Source: Bartonella sp. HY328
GTDB lineage: Bacteria > Pseudomonadota > Alphaproteobacteria > Rhizobiales > Rhizobiaceae
Direction of reading: 5' to 3'
Length of the DNA: 64,000 bases
NCBI RefSeq assembly: GCF_025449335.1
Contig: NZ_CP104883.1
Coordinates: 860,501 to 924,500, forward strand
The position numbers and the translations under genes were made by a program. Of this stretch, positions 52,301-60,937 are shown piece by piece (the stretch's first letter is position 1; each line of letters begins with the position of its first letter). The notes under the pieces are model-generated. The model was not told the DNA's origin. It saw nothing but the letters and a program-made list of their open reading frames with translations, and searched no databases.

Positions 52301-53590
52301 TTGGCAAATGGTTTTTAATATTTGCTCACGCGTTTGCAAGGGCAATAATTCAGGACATTCTGTTTCTAACACAATATAGGGATCAATGGATTTTGCTTTA
52401 CTTAATATTTTATCATCAAACAAAATAACCCATGCTAATATAGGACGCATAAATGGCTTAATGACATCAATGCCATATTGGTTGGCAAAAAATAGATTTT
52501 CAACTTGCCGTCGTGAATTTCCTTTATGTAAAAGCTGCAACACCCATTGACCGGTTAAATATTCCCTTATGCTCCGATGATGAAAACGCACGCAGCCGTA
52601 ATGCGCCTCATCAAAAATTGCACGGCCTAAAAGTGTTTCTTGTTCTTCTGCTGGCCAATCGGTTAAAATAAGGTCTATTTTCAGGGAATTTGCGTCCTCA
52701 TCATCGGCATTTATTGCAATTGTTTGGGTTTTAGCCATAGTCATTGCACCAGCAATAAGTTTAGCTGCACCCTCAATTGCTTCTATCGTTATATTAGTCA
52801 TGCGTTTTCTATCAGGATTATCTTCATTTAACCGTTTTGCAATAAGATCTTTTATCAAATCGATCCGTGGTTTAATCTTGCCATCCTTTAACCAAAGCTG
52901 ACATAAGCTAACAAAATCTAACGGTCTTTGACCAAAAAAGCTCGCATTTGCTCTTTCCATATTGTTAAAAAAGTTTTTTGTGTCTTTTATACCAATCCGA
53001 GCTGCAATTGCTGTTTGCTGCTCCTTTGAAAGATCACATAACGTATAAATATCAAAAGCATTATTTTCGCTTTTGGTAACCTCTACAGGCAATAGTTTTT
53101 CACATAAATCTCGGTCTGTTCGTGGCCGCCAAGCACTTGCGCGGCTGGTTATATAGATGTGAGTGCGTTTTAAAGCAGAACGCAGCGTATTTGATATTGT
53201 TTTAATGGCAAATTCAAAGTCGCGCGGGTCTTTAAGGCGGCTTTCATCAACGGAATCAAAAAATAGCCAAGCATCATCGCTTGATTTAAGCCATGCTTCA
53301 AAAGCGTCCTTGTCACCAACTTCAAAAGCACTATCAAAATCAGTGCGTATATATTCCAACCTTATAAAAAAGGCTATTTTACCTTGTTGATTAAGCTTTT
53401 GCGCCTGATTTTGAATTTCAGCGGTTTTACCTGATCCAGCCTCTGCCAATATAACCACGCGCCGCTTTTCTAATAGCTCTGCCCAAGTGATATTGCCAAG
53501 ATTATTTCCAAAATCAATATCACGATATTCATCATTTTGCGGCTCTTTGGGAAGCTGTTTAAATAAGCGATTTACGTCCAAAAACTCCAT
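49364..53590 (-). CDS. Large STAND/NACHT-like NTPase with C-terminal PD-(D/E)xK-type nuclease signature
   Basis: A 1408-residue single-gene locus beside tRNA-Leu, with no known-family match recalled. The N-terminus has Walker A AEAGSGKT (residues 49-56), Walker B LFFDSVDES (109-117) and a following YITSR (146-150), the order of NACHT/STAND-type NTPases; an R-x-YL helix (HHRSIREYLTGQWVL) recalls the NACHT-associated region. A long helical middle of over 800 residues follows, with a charged coiled-coil near residue 810 and repeats that are HEAT/TPR-like at best. The C-terminus has D1295-x14-E1310-L-K1312 (RPDFRV...IPIELKLAD), a PD-(D/E)xK pattern. ATG 53590 follows GGGGGCAGG. Anti-phage function is inference. 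Confidence 0.75.
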   Translation of the reverse strand: MEFLDVNRLFKQLPKEPQNDEYRDIDFGNNLGNITWAELLEKRRVVILAEAGSGKTAEIQNQAQKLNQQGKIAFFIRLEYIRTDFDSAFEVGDKDAFEAWLKSSDDAWLFFDSVDESRLKDPRDFEFAIKTISNTLRSALKRTHIYITSRASAWRPRTDRDLCEKLLPVEVTKSENNAFDIYTLCDLSKEQQTAIAARIGIKDTKNFFNNMERANASFFGQRPLDFVSLCQLWLKDGKIKPRIDLIKDLIAKRLNEDNPDRKRMTNITIEAIEGAAKLIAGAMTMAKTQTIAINADDEDANSLKIDLILTDWPAEEQETLLGRAIFDEAHYGCVRFHHRSIREYLTGQWVLQLLHKGNSRRQVENLFFANQYGIDVIKPFMRPILAWVILFDDKILSKAKSIDPYIVLETECPELLPLQTREQILKTICQEIEAIGYAPSYIDLDTLIRFARKDLCDLILELFKQYPTSNSINALLLRMVYAGRLDEALTRVEKFAYDCEASIKLRNIAFQAIIEIGDSATKQKLRTFFLNEAETLERRLANILISDLEPNQQSILWLVEVLQKIEFNTQIIDLFELTLVDFIKELHSDDLKFFLTAIGQFLSKKIKPEEHRIENFDALKPVFIAFAFATKILVEQHDETLIEDILPALFILGQVTRSHSLHFHTIDLKVEKLIAASPALNDALFWYQVEQVRLIKESEGKTLEDCWPLPFFGRLWQFQKADFTRILSYITTKALMQDRLVALSLAVDIFRQNEQPNFMRKDLLEAVKGIKPLEDNLNFYLSPAPKSEDEIELEQYQLDEKKRQIEEERIKQKNIEWVKNNLDILTKPQFKDLSQLTDCQEGLFFECSLISEDGNQFVQGANWRSLIEQYGEEVAQAYRDGARNYWRLYKPKTFSEGATLNKIPFEVLFGFAGLEMETELDDHWPETLVADDAEKAIRYFLYGIKNNALPWLAQLTKHFPKLVFDIIAKELVWALGDVERQTYARDVIDLIAIQDGEFSNLFAELLLKTLYKNEPKDRDLLSACINLIERSALNNQDLANLAQGKCQSINYLENLAHWFALWCATDPAPAIAALRDKLQLLSAEDALQLSMLFIVQLIDDDDYQQNSCRFAYKKADHLADIYLTISEYIKKSEDTRRVGKGIYSPTLRDNAQNCRDKLREILGEIPGKEAYLAFLNLSEQHPDVNERQIFKAVAIKRASLDADNAPWSALQFRDFSNELESTPSNNRQLADLIEFQLNDLKDDLEKGDDSIANILKTMTQEVEIRKFIGGRLRGNAKGHFSIPQEEQLSGDERPDFRVHGYGFDGPIPIELKLADNWTGPKLFERFKNQLSNDYLKDSRSKRGFFLLIWRGKKKRWQSPDAKKVVFPNLIEALKAHWQKIAPNYPNIDDIIIIGIDLTLRHAKARDKS

Positions 53591-53689
53591 ACCTGCCCCC
53601 AATAATCAGCCAACTTTTCATCTTTAAAAGTCTAAACCAAATATCGTGGGAAGGATAGCTCAAAACAGTATGTTATTTATATTTCATTT

Positions 53690-54361
53690 TTAAAGTTTAA
53701 AAAATCGTGTGCCGATATATTTTAAATATTCAATGCCAAGTACGCGCAGGTGATTAATAACACTTAGCCAGTCTTCACTTTGGTTTTCAACACGGATAGG
53801 GTAGGGGATCAGTTCAACATTGGGCATTGCCTGTTGCATAATATAAAGACTGCGCGGCATGTGATAATCATTGGTGACTACATAGATTTTTTTAAAGTTA
53901 TGCTTTTTTACCCATTCTGCGCTTTCGCTGCCATTGCCTTTGGTGTTTAAAGCCTCTCGTCCCAGCTCAATACAGCATTCAAATAATTTAGGGTCGGTAT
54001 GGTTGGCACGCGCGAGCGTGCCGCTATCAGCTGAAGGATTGACACCGCTGATTAATAGGTTATGTGCCTTTTTTTGGTTAAGCAAGAAAATGCCGCTTTC
54101 AATGCGTGCACGCCCACCTGTTAGAACGATGATGCCATCAGCTTGCGGTAGTGGGTCAGGTGCCATTAAGCGATCGACTTTTTCGCCAAAATAGACAAAG
54201 CCGGTGGTGAAAATAGCAAATAGAATAAAAACTAAGATTGAAATTGGTGGAATATGCTTGAAAAAACGCTTGCGCCAATAGCGGCTAGGCTCTAGCCGAG
54301 CATCATCCTTGCCTTTTTCGGGCTGTATTTGTTTATGTCCCGAAATGTCACGTGGCTTCAT
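53690..54361 (-). CDS. YdcF-like (DUF218) membrane protein
   Basis: A 223-residue protein with a basic cytoplasmic start, one membrane helix (about residues 40-60) and an extracytoplasmic DUF218 domain: ADGIIVLTGGRARIESGIFLLNQKKAHNLLISG, then KKIYVVTNDYHMPRSLYIMQQ. Homologues (YdcF, SanA, ElyC) are linked to envelope integrity or lipid carrier metabolism. ATG at 54361 has AAGAG upstream. It is transcribed apart from the NTPase gene, with about 100 bases between them. Confidence 0.85.
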   Translation of the reverse strand: MKPRDISGHKQIQPEKGKDDARLEPSRYWRKRFFKHIPPISILVFILFAIFTTGFVYFGEKVDRLMAPDPLPQADGIIVLTGGRARIESGIFLLNQKKAHNLLISGVNPSADSGTLARANHTDPKLFECCIELGREALNTKGNGSESAEWVKKHNFKKIYVVTNDYHMPRSLYIMQQAMPNVELIPYPIRVENQSEDWLSVINHLRVLGIEYLKYIGTRFFKL

Positions 54362-54759
54362 AAATATCTCTTCACGCACTAGGAATAATAATTATTATTG
54401 AAGCAAAGGGTAAGTTATAACTCCATCAATATGACAAATTTTTGAAAAACTTGCCTTTATCTGGTTGCTAAACCATAATATGGCAATGTTGATTATCAAT
54501 AATATTGCAATTATTTCTGGCGCATAAGTTAGTCTCTATGCCACTTAGTTTGCAATATTTGCCTTAAAAATAAAAATTTTTGGTAAAATTATTGATGCAA
54601 TAGCTAATTTTATTTTTAAAAAATTTTAATGATATAAAATGTTGACGCCCTTTAGGCGTTATTCTCTTGGTGATTAAATTTATCTCATTTATTGGTGTTT
54701 TATAAAAAATGTTGAGGCATTTTCCAACTCGGTTAAATTGGAAAATGCCTATATAGCTA
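54362..54759. other. Gap between YdcF-like and mscL genes
   Basis: AT-rich, about 400 bases, both flanking genes on the minus strand. It holds the mscL terminator at 54715-54750, and a small GACGCC/GGCGTT hairpin near 54643-54660. No small gene is supported. Confidence 0.5.
54715..54750 (-). terminator. Intrinsic terminator of mscL
   Basis: Perfect 13-base arms AGGCATTTTCCAA / TTGGAAAATGCCT around a 10-base loop; on the minus strand an ACATTTTTT run follows a few bases later. Confidence 0.82.
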
Positions 54760-55182
54760 CTAATTTGCTGTTTTTGTGGCAAGCAAATCGCGGATTTCGG
54801 TAAGAAGGATTTCTTCCTTTGTAGGTTCAGGCTTTGCTTCAACTTTGGCCTCATCCTTCGTGCGCAGCTTATTCATTCCCTTAACGACAAGGAACAATAC
54901 CCAAGCGACGATCAAAAAATTGATGGCGAGGGTGATAAAATTACCATAAGCTATGGTAGCGCCGGCTGCACGGGCGGCAGCTAATGTGGTTTGCGGCTCG
55001 CCAGCAAGCTGAATAAACATATTGGAAAAATCAATGCCGCCAGTAATACGGCCGATAATTGGCATTAAAATATCATTCACAACCGAATTGACCAAGCCGC
55101 TAAAGGCAGCACCAATAATAACACCAATGGCTAAATCAACCATATTGCCCTTAATGGCAAATTGTCTAAATTCTTTTAACAT
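54760..55182 (-). CDS. mscL: Large-conductance mechanosensitive channel
   Basis: Homopentameric channel that opens under membrane tension and releases solutes after hypo-osmotic shock. The 140-residue protein begins MLKEFRQFAIKGNMVDLAIGVIIGAAFSGLVNSVVNDILMP, the MscL amphipathic helix and pore helix, and has the second membrane helix near residues 80-100 with a charged C-terminal bundle. Length and motifs are standard. Monocistronic, adjacent to tRNA-Sec. Confidence 0.97.
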   Translation of the reverse strand: MLKEFRQFAIKGNMVDLAIGVIIGAAFSGLVNSVVNDILMPIIGRITGGIDFSNMFIQLAGEPQTTLAAARAAGATIAYGNFITLAINFLIVAWVLFLVVKGMNKLRTKDEAKVEAKPEPTKEEILLTEIRDLLATKTAN

Positions 55183-55316
55183 TTAAATACCCTATTTTGA
55201 AAATATCTATTTTCATGAAAATACCATTACTTGATATGGTTTTTCGTGAATGCTAAATTCATTATGTATGTTAAAGAAGCTGTGTGACAATGGTTTTTAA
55301 TTAATTTTTTGCAAAT

Positions 55317-55412
55317 TGGCGGAAGGGAGTGGGTGTCGAACCCACCAAAGACTGTCTCGCAGCCCCTTACGGCTTTGAAGGCCGTATCCACCACCGGATG
55401 AACTTCCCTTCC
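55317..55412 (-). tRNA. selC: tRNA-Sec (UCA), selenocysteine
   Basis: A 96-base tRNA with an 8-bp acceptor stem GGAAGGGA / TCCCTTCC, a G discriminator plus encoded CCA, anticodon UCA at 55376-55378 (loop CTTCAAA), a long variable arm, and T loop GGTTCGACACC. These match bacterial tRNA-Sec. It implies SelA, SelB and SelD elsewhere in the genome and at least one selenoprotein, often a formate dehydrogenase. Confidence 0.95.
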
Positions 55413-55423
55413 ATTATGCTTTT

Positions 55424-55452
55424 ATTATCACGGTCGTCACCTAAGGTGACAA
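55424..55452 (-). promoter_or_regulatory. tRNA-Sec promoter with embedded palindrome
   Basis: Minus strand TTGTCA, 17-base spacer, GATAAT, 11 bases before the tRNA. A perfect inverted repeat GTCACC-TAA-GGTGAC (55436-55450) overlaps the -35 and spacer, so a regulator could block it. Confidence 0.72.
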
Positions 55453-55558
55453 CCAATGATTAGCATATACTGCATTTATCATTAATTATAAAAAAATGCA
55501 GTATGTTTTTTAATTCTAAAAGGAATTATATCCAATTAAAATGGATGCAATTCCTGTT

Positions 55559-56728
55559 TTAATCAAGAATAAAATGGGGGACAAAACGCGAAGTATTGCG
55601 AGTAATCGGCGTTGAATCTTCTCTAATGCCAATGCCAGCTGGCTGGCCTGCAACTATCCACGAGCCAATGACTGTCCAGTCGTCACCAAATTGTGGTAAA
55701 TATTGAATAGCTTGGCGAATATAGCCTTCGGCACCATATGGGCCATCAACTTTAATCGTACTGGTCTTTGTGCCATTGTCAATAATTGTGACATTTGCGC
55801 CTTCACGCGATAAAAGTGGTTTGCGCACATAATGATTGGCAAGAAGGCTTTTTCTTAAATCATCTTCAAAATAAGAAGCAAGAAGGTTTGGATGATCTGG
55901 AAACATTTGCCAAAGAACCGGCATAAGTCCTTTATTAGAAAGCACAAGCTTCCATAAAGGTTCAATAATGCGGGTCGGTGTATCGATAAGGTATTTGCCA
56001 AAATCCTCACGCACCATGTCTTCAAGCGGGTAAAGCTTGAAAAGCGTGTTGATGCGTTCTTCATAAGTATCCGTAAACCAGTGATCGGCATCAACTCCAA
56101 TATGAGCAATATCAATCATGACCGGCACAAGGCCTGCTTGACTTGCGCAATCGGCAAGATAGGAAACAGTACCGTAATCTTCTGGACTATCGCTGACACT
56201 AGCGAAATGCATAACACCATTCGGCGAGCCAATTGCCGTAAGTGCTGTGATAAGTTTTTCATGCAAAAGGTTGAACTGGTCGGCCTCAGCTGGTAATTCG
56301 CCACGCTTTTTCATGTCCTCAAGCCAACGCCATTGAAACACTGCGGTTTCAAATAGGCTGGTTGGCGTATCAGCATTAAATTCCAACAATTTTGCGGGCT
56401 CTTCACCATTGAAGGAAAAGTCAAATCGACCATAAAGATCACGGTCTTTGCGTTCCCATGATTGGCGAATGACTTTGAAAAATTCTTCAGGAATTGCCAT
56501 GCGGCGCATAAGTTGGTCATCGGCAAGGATGTGGTCCACCGCCTCATAGCACATGCCCATTAATTCGGCTGATGGATCCTCAATGCCTTCTTCAATTTCC
56601 GCTAGGCTAAATTGATAGGCATGGCGTTCATCCCAATAGCGTTCACCATCAATGGTATGAAATTCAAAACCACTGGCGGCGGCGTCTTCACGCCAGTCCG
56701 CCCGCTCATTAAGTTCAATACGTTCCAT
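55559..56728 (-). CDS. Glutathionylspermidine synthase-family ATP-grasp protein (YgiC-like)
   Basis: A 389-residue member of the GSP_synth family (PF03738). RIELNERADWREDAAASGFEFHTIDGERYW opens the protein, LYGRFDFSFNGEEPAKLLEFNADTPTSLFETAVFQW and the C-terminal GAEGYIRQA...GSWIVAGQPAGIGIRED are characteristic. In E. coli the YgiC/YjfC homologues lack amidase activity and their role is unclear. It follows the DUF1190 lipoprotein gene by 27 bases, the conserved ygiB-ygiC order. Confidence 0.9.
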   Translation of the reverse strand: MERIELNERADWREDAAASGFEFHTIDGERYWDERHAYQFSLAEIEEGIEDPSAELMGMCYEAVDHILADDQLMRRMAIPEEFFKVIRQSWERKDRDLYGRFDFSFNGEEPAKLLEFNADTPTSLFETAVFQWRWLEDMKKRGELPAEADQFNLLHEKLITALTAIGSPNGVMHFASVSDSPEDYGTVSYLADCASQAGLVPVMIDIAHIGVDADHWFTDTYEERINTLFKLYPLEDMVREDFGKYLIDTPTRIIEPLWKLVLSNKGLMPVLWQMFPDHPNLLASYFEDDLRKSLLANHYVRKPLLSREGANVTIIDNGTKTSTIKVDGPYGAEGYIRQAIQYLPQFGDDWTVIGSWIVAGQPAGIGIREDSTPITRNTSRFVPHFILD

Positions 56729-56755
56729 AATGCTTTTGCTGATCCGCTGTTGTCT

Positions 56756-57307
56756 TTAAGATGAAATAGCGCTTGCCCGGCTACCAAAACCACCCCGAGC
56801 CATAGTTTTGGTTCTTGTTTCTGGGGCACGAGCTGCAGCAGAAGAAGATGAAAGGCGTGTTGCACCACGTTGGTTGGCAACGGTTGCGCCGTTACTATTG
56901 ACATATGAGCTGCTGCCAGAACGTTGATAAAGCGATTGTGGTGCCATTCTTTGTCCACTATTGAACATTGAACCCATCATATAACCCATCATCAGCGGCA
57001 TGAAGAAGCTGCCCATACCAGAATGCATTGTGGTGTTTGAGCCATTTTCTGCTGCCGAATTTTGTTCGCATTTGCCAACGCCAAATTCAGCTTCACAATC
57101 TTCCTTATTGGCATAGGCAGGTGCAGTTGCAAGATGGGTTGTAGTAGCTTCTTTAAAATCTTGCTGACATTGGTCTGCAGGATATATTCCGCTTGAAATA
57201 CACTCATTCACATCTTTAAATACTGCGGTATCAACTTCACTATCACCACATGCAGTAAGAGCAACCCCACCCATTAATACGAGCGTTACGGCCAGACAAC
57301 GTTTCAT
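56756..57307 (-). CDS. DUF1190 (YgiB-like) lipoprotein
   Basis: A 183-residue lipoprotein: signal peptide with lipobox LTAC (Cys20). Its mature part has four spaced cysteines (NECISS, DQCQQ, EDCEAEFG, GKCEQN) and then a Met/Gly-rich stretch and a Ser/Ala/Arg-rich tail. DUF1190/YgiB members show this layout. Upstream partner of the YgiC-like gene. Function is unknown. Confidence 0.85.
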   Translation of the reverse strand: MKRCLAVTLVLMGGVALTACGDSEVDTAVFKDVNECISSGIYPADQCQQDFKEATTTHLATAPAYANKEDCEAEFGVGKCEQNSAAENGSNTTMHSGMGSFFMPLMMGYMMGSMFNSGQRMAPQSLYQRSGSSSYVNSNGATVANQRGATRLSSSSAAARAPETRTKTMARGGFGSRASAISS

Positions 57308-57559
57308 AAATCTTCCTCATTTGCGTTTTTGGTTTTCACGTAAAATTTATCAATATATAGTTTTGTGGCAAATACAAGGCTTTAGCTATCATTGTTGTTA
57401 GTCAAAGAAAAATATTAGCTCATTTTACCTATAGAGTGTTGGTATTGATGATATGGTGTGGATATTTCAACGCAAATTGAACAAGTTTGGCTTGAATTAT
57501 AACATAAAATTGTTATTTGGTCTTTTAAAAGGCAATAAAAAAGAGTAAAAGCTCATCTT

Positions 57560-58975
57560 ATGACCAAAGACATTTTAAATACACCAGAACAAGTAATTAG
57601 TCGTCCAAATAGCCGCAAGGTTTTTATTAAAACCTATGGTTGCCAGATGAATGTTTATGATAGTCAACGCATGAGCGATAGCTTAAGCGCAGAAGGTTAT
57701 GTTGCGACTGAAACGGCTGAAGATGCCGATCTTATTTTGGTGAATACTTGCCATATTCGTGAAAAAGCAGCTGAGAAGCTTTATTCAGACCTTGGCCGTT
57801 TGCGTGTTTTGCGCGCCGAGCAAGATCGCCCAATCACGATTGGTGTAACAGGCTGTGTGGCGCAGGCTGAGGGTGAAGAAATTATTCGCCGCGCCCCTGG
57901 TGTTGATCTTGTTGTGGGTCCACAAACTTATCACCGCTTACCGCAAATATTGCGTGATGTCGAAAGTGGTAAAAAGGTTGTTGAAACTGAATATGCGGTT
58001 GAAGATAAGTTTAAGCATTTGCCTTTGCCAAAGCGTGAAGCGGTGGCAAGCCGTGGCGTGAGCGCCTTTTTAACCGTTCAGGAAGGGTGCGATAAGTTTT
58101 GCACTTTTTGTGTTGTTCCTTATACGCGCGGTGCTGAAAGTTCGCGACCCGTTGCACAAATTATTCGTGAAGCACAGCGTTTGGTCGATTCGGGTGTGCG
58201 TGAAATAACTTTGCTTGGCCAAAATGTGAATGGTTGGCATGGGGCGGGGGAAGATGGTAAATCTTGGCGGTTAGGTGAACTCCTTTATAAACTTGCAGAA
58301 ATAGATGGCATCAAGCGTTTGCGCTATATGACTAGTCATCCAAATGATATGGATGATGGGCTTATTGCCGCGCATCGTGATCTTGATGTGTTGATGCCCT
58401 ATTTGCATTTGCCAGTGCAAGCAGGCTCTAATCCAATTTTAAAGGCTATGAATCGTCATCACACTGTAGATGATTATTTGCGCTTAATTGAACGGATGCG
58501 TGACGCGCGTCCTGATATTGCTATGTCTGGTGATTTTATCGTTGGTTTCCCGGGGGAAACCGATGAGGATTTCAAGGCAACCATTCGCTTGGTTGAAGAA
58601 GTTTTCTATGCCTCTGCCTATTCATTTAAATATTCGCCGCGTATTGGAACGCCAGGCGCAGAAATGAAAAATCAGGTTAACGAAGCGGTTAAGGATGAGC
58701 GCTTACAGGAATTGCAAGCCTTGTTAACCAAGCAGCAGCGCGAATTTTTACGCTCTAAAATTGGTGTTACTACGGATGTTTTGGTGGAGCGTAAAGGTCG
58801 CCATGATGGGCAAATGATTGGACGTTCGCCTTGGCTATTACCGATTGCTGTTACAACAGACGCACCAACGGGTGAAATGATAAGGGTTAAGATTGGTGAA
58901 GCAGGGCCAAATAGTTTGGTTGGCTATCCGCTTGATGATCACGCGACATTATTACCAACTGCCTTATCTGCTTGA
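57560..58975 (+). CDS. miaB: tRNA-2-methylthio-N6-dimethylallyladenosine synthase MiaB
   Basis: Radical SAM enzyme that adds the methylthio group at A37 of tRNA. The N-terminal MTTase cysteines lie in KTYGCQMN, VNTCHIREKA and TGCVAQ; the radical SAM triad is GCDKFCTFCVVP; a TRAM domain ends the protein. 471 residues, standard for alphaproteobacteria. First of the conserved block miaB-phoH-ybeY-corC-lnt, with a gap of about 190 bases to phoH. Confidence 0.97.
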   Translation: MTKDILNTPEQVISRPNSRKVFIKTYGCQMNVYDSQRMSDSLSAEGYVATETAEDADLILVNTCHIREKAAEKLYSDLGRLRVLRAEQDRPITIGVTGCVAQAEGEEIIRRAPGVDLVVGPQTYHRLPQILRDVESGKKVVETEYAVEDKFKHLPLPKREAVASRGVSAFLTVQEGCDKFCTFCVVPYTRGAESSRPVAQIIREAQRLVDSGVREITLLGQNVNGWHGAGEDGKSWRLGELLYKLAEIDGIKRLRYMTSHPNDMDDGLIAAHRDLDVLMPYLHLPVQAGSNPILKAMNRHHTVDDYLRLIERMRDARPDIAMSGDFIVGFPGETDEDFKATIRLVEEVFYASAYSFKYSPRIGTPGAEMKNQVNEAVKDERLQELQALLTKQQREFLRSKIGVTTDVLVERKGRHDGQMIGRSPWLLPIAVTTDAPTGEMIRVKIGEAGPNSLVGYPLDDHATLLPTALSA

Positions 58976-59168
58976 CGGTGTTAACAACTAGTAGTTTATT
59001 GTTGATAGAAGAAATATTTTGTAAATTTATCAAAAAAATTGCAACAATAAAATATTTTTGAAACTTTGCCATTGGATAAATTATTACATTCATTTGAATG
59101 AGTTTTAAGATGGAAACGAATTTAGACCGCTTATATTGGTACCAGCTCACACATTAGGGGAAATACGC

Positions 59169-60248
59169 TTGAGCGAAAAAAGTGAGATAGAGACAAGTGA
59201 AGCTATAGTGACAAGTGGTGCGTCAGATTTGGCCCATATTGTTTTAACCTTTGACAGTAATCGTGAATCTCTTGCGGTTTTTGGGCATTTTGATGAAAAT
59301 CTTGCTCGCATTGAGCAAAAGTTGGGTGTCGATATCAGAGCCCAAGGCAATGAGGTGACTTTGCGTGGAGAGGCGATTGCAACCGCGCAAGCCCGCCGAG
59401 CGCTTGATCATCTCTATCAATTGGTAAAGCAGGGAAATAATCCCAATTTATCTGATACGGATGGCGCCATTGCAATTGCAACCGCACCCGAGCCGCAGCT
59501 TGAATTACCCACTATGGAACATAGTGCCAAGCAAAGAATTGCCCATATCTCAACGCGCAGAAAAACTATTTATGCCCGTACGCCAACGCAAGATGCGTAT
59601 ATGCGTGCAATGGATCGCGCTGAGCTTGTTTTTGGCGTTGGTCCAGCAGGCACTGGTAAAACCTATCTTGCTGTTGCCCATGCTGCCCAATTATTAGAGC
59701 GCGGAGTGGTTGACCGCATTATTTTGTCACGCCCAGCAGTTGAAGCAGGTGAAAGACTAGGCTTTCTACCCGGCGATATGAAAGAAAAGGTTGATCCCTA
59801 TTTGCGGCCGCTTTATGATGCACTTTATGACATGATGCCGGCTGACAAAGTCGAGCGCGCCATTACTGCTGGCGTCATTGAAATTGCGCCGCTTGCTTTT
59901 ATGCGTGGGCGCACTTTGGCGCATTCTGCTATTATTCTTGACGAAGCGCAAAATACCACCGCCATGCAAATGAAAATGTTTTTGACCCGCCTTGGCGAGG
60001 GCGGCAGGATGATTATTACTGGCGATCCAAGTCAGGTTGATTTGCCGATGGGGCAAAAGTCTGGACTTGTCGAAGCTTTGCGGATTTTGCAAGGTGTTGA
60101 TAATATCGTAACCGTCAGATTTACTGAAAAAGATGTTGTGCGTCATCCGCTCGTTGCTGCCATTGTATCAGCCTATGATCGTGATTTTCGTGAAAATAAA
60201 GCAAGGCAAGATGGAAAATTGGGTGAAAAAGTCAATGCTAGTTCATAA
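59169..60248 (+). CDS. PhoH-family ATPase (YbeZ)
   Basis: P-loop ATPase that partners with YbeY in RNA maturation. GVGPAGTGKTYLA is Walker A; AIILDEAQNTT is Walker B; FLPGDMKEKVDPYLRPLYDAL is a PhoH hallmark. A KH-like N-terminal domain precedes the ATPase core. The start is taken as TTG 59169, because AGGGG sits eight bases upstream; a TTG 33 bases earlier is possible but lacks a site. Its TAA overlaps the ybeY ATG (TAATG). Confidence 0.93.
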   Translation: MSEKSEIETSEAIVTSGASDLAHIVLTFDSNRESLAVFGHFDENLARIEQKLGVDIRAQGNEVTLRGEAIATAQARRALDHLYQLVKQGNNPNLSDTDGAIAIATAPEPQLELPTMEHSAKQRIAHISTRRKTIYARTPTQDAYMRAMDRAELVFGVGPAGTGKTYLAVAHAAQLLERGVVDRIILSRPAVEAGERLGFLPGDMKEKVDPYLRPLYDALYDMMPADKVERAITAGVIEIAPLAFMRGRTLAHSAIILDEAQNTTAMQMKMFLTRLGEGGRMIITGDPSQVDLPMGQKSGLVEALRILQGVDNIVTVRFTEKDVVRHPLVAAIVSAYDRDFRENKARQDGKLGEKVNASS

Positions 60249-60778
60249 TGGTATCGATTATGAGTACTGAACCAAATATTTTACCAGTAAATGAAGATAT
60301 GCTAAAAATAGACATTGACCTTATTATTGAAGATGATGCTTGGGGCGGTGAGCCTAAATTATTGGCGCTGGCACAAAAGGCAACCTATGAAACTATGTTG
60401 CATTTAGGATTTAGTGACATTGAAAGCGAGTTAAGCCTTGTTTTCACCAATGATGAATCTATTCGAGCTATAAATGCGCAGTGGCGTAATAAGGATAAGG
60501 CAACCAATGTCTTATCTTTTCCTGCTTTTGATGTTGAGCCAAATGAAGAACCTGACGTTATGCTTGGTGATATTATTATCGCCTATGAAACAGTAGAGCG
60601 TGAAGCTGCTGAAGAAAACAAGCCTTTTGATCATCACCTTACCCATTTATTTGTTCATGGTCTCTTACATTTATTGGGTTATGATCATGAAAATGACGAA
60701 GACGCAGAAATAATGGAAGCTTTAGAACGAGAAATTTTAGCAAAACTCTGTATTCCTGACCCCTATACACAAGATTAG
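60248..60778 (+). CDS. ybeY: Endoribonuclease YbeY
   Basis: Metal-dependent RNase for 16S rRNA 3' maturation and ribosome quality control. The zinc motif HGLLHLLGYDHEND (H-x3-H-x5-H) is intact, preceded by NVLSFP. 176 residues; ATG 60248 is coupled to phoH, with ATG 60260 as an alternative. Part of the conserved miaB-lnt block. Confidence 0.95.
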   Translation: MVSIMSTEPNILPVNEDMLKIDIDLIIEDDAWGGEPKLLALAQKATYETMLHLGFSDIESELSLVFTNDESIRAINAQWRNKDKATNVLSFPAFDVEPNEEPDVMLGDIIIAYETVEREAAEENKPFDHHLTHLFVHGLLHLLGYDHENDEDAEIMEALEREILAKLCIPDPYTQD

Positions 60779-60937
60779 TACTGCTATTGCGCTTTACAAA
60801 TAGTGTAAAAACGCTTTATTATATTTACGAAAATACAAATTAGTTATTCTATTTAAATATTTCCTTTTTAATTGATAGTCAAAAGACGGTCAATTAATAA
60901 AGGAATAACCAGTAAAAAGGCAACCAAGAACAACACG

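Noticed and set aside
49364..53590. Known Avs1-4 protein
   Set aside because: Those carry the nuclease or other effector at the N-terminus and a different layout; here the nuclease-like motif is at the C-terminus.
49220..53640. Integrated element with att sites at tRNA-Leu
   Set aside because: No second copy of the tRNA 3' end and no integrase were seen on the far side of the NTPase gene; only proximity remains.
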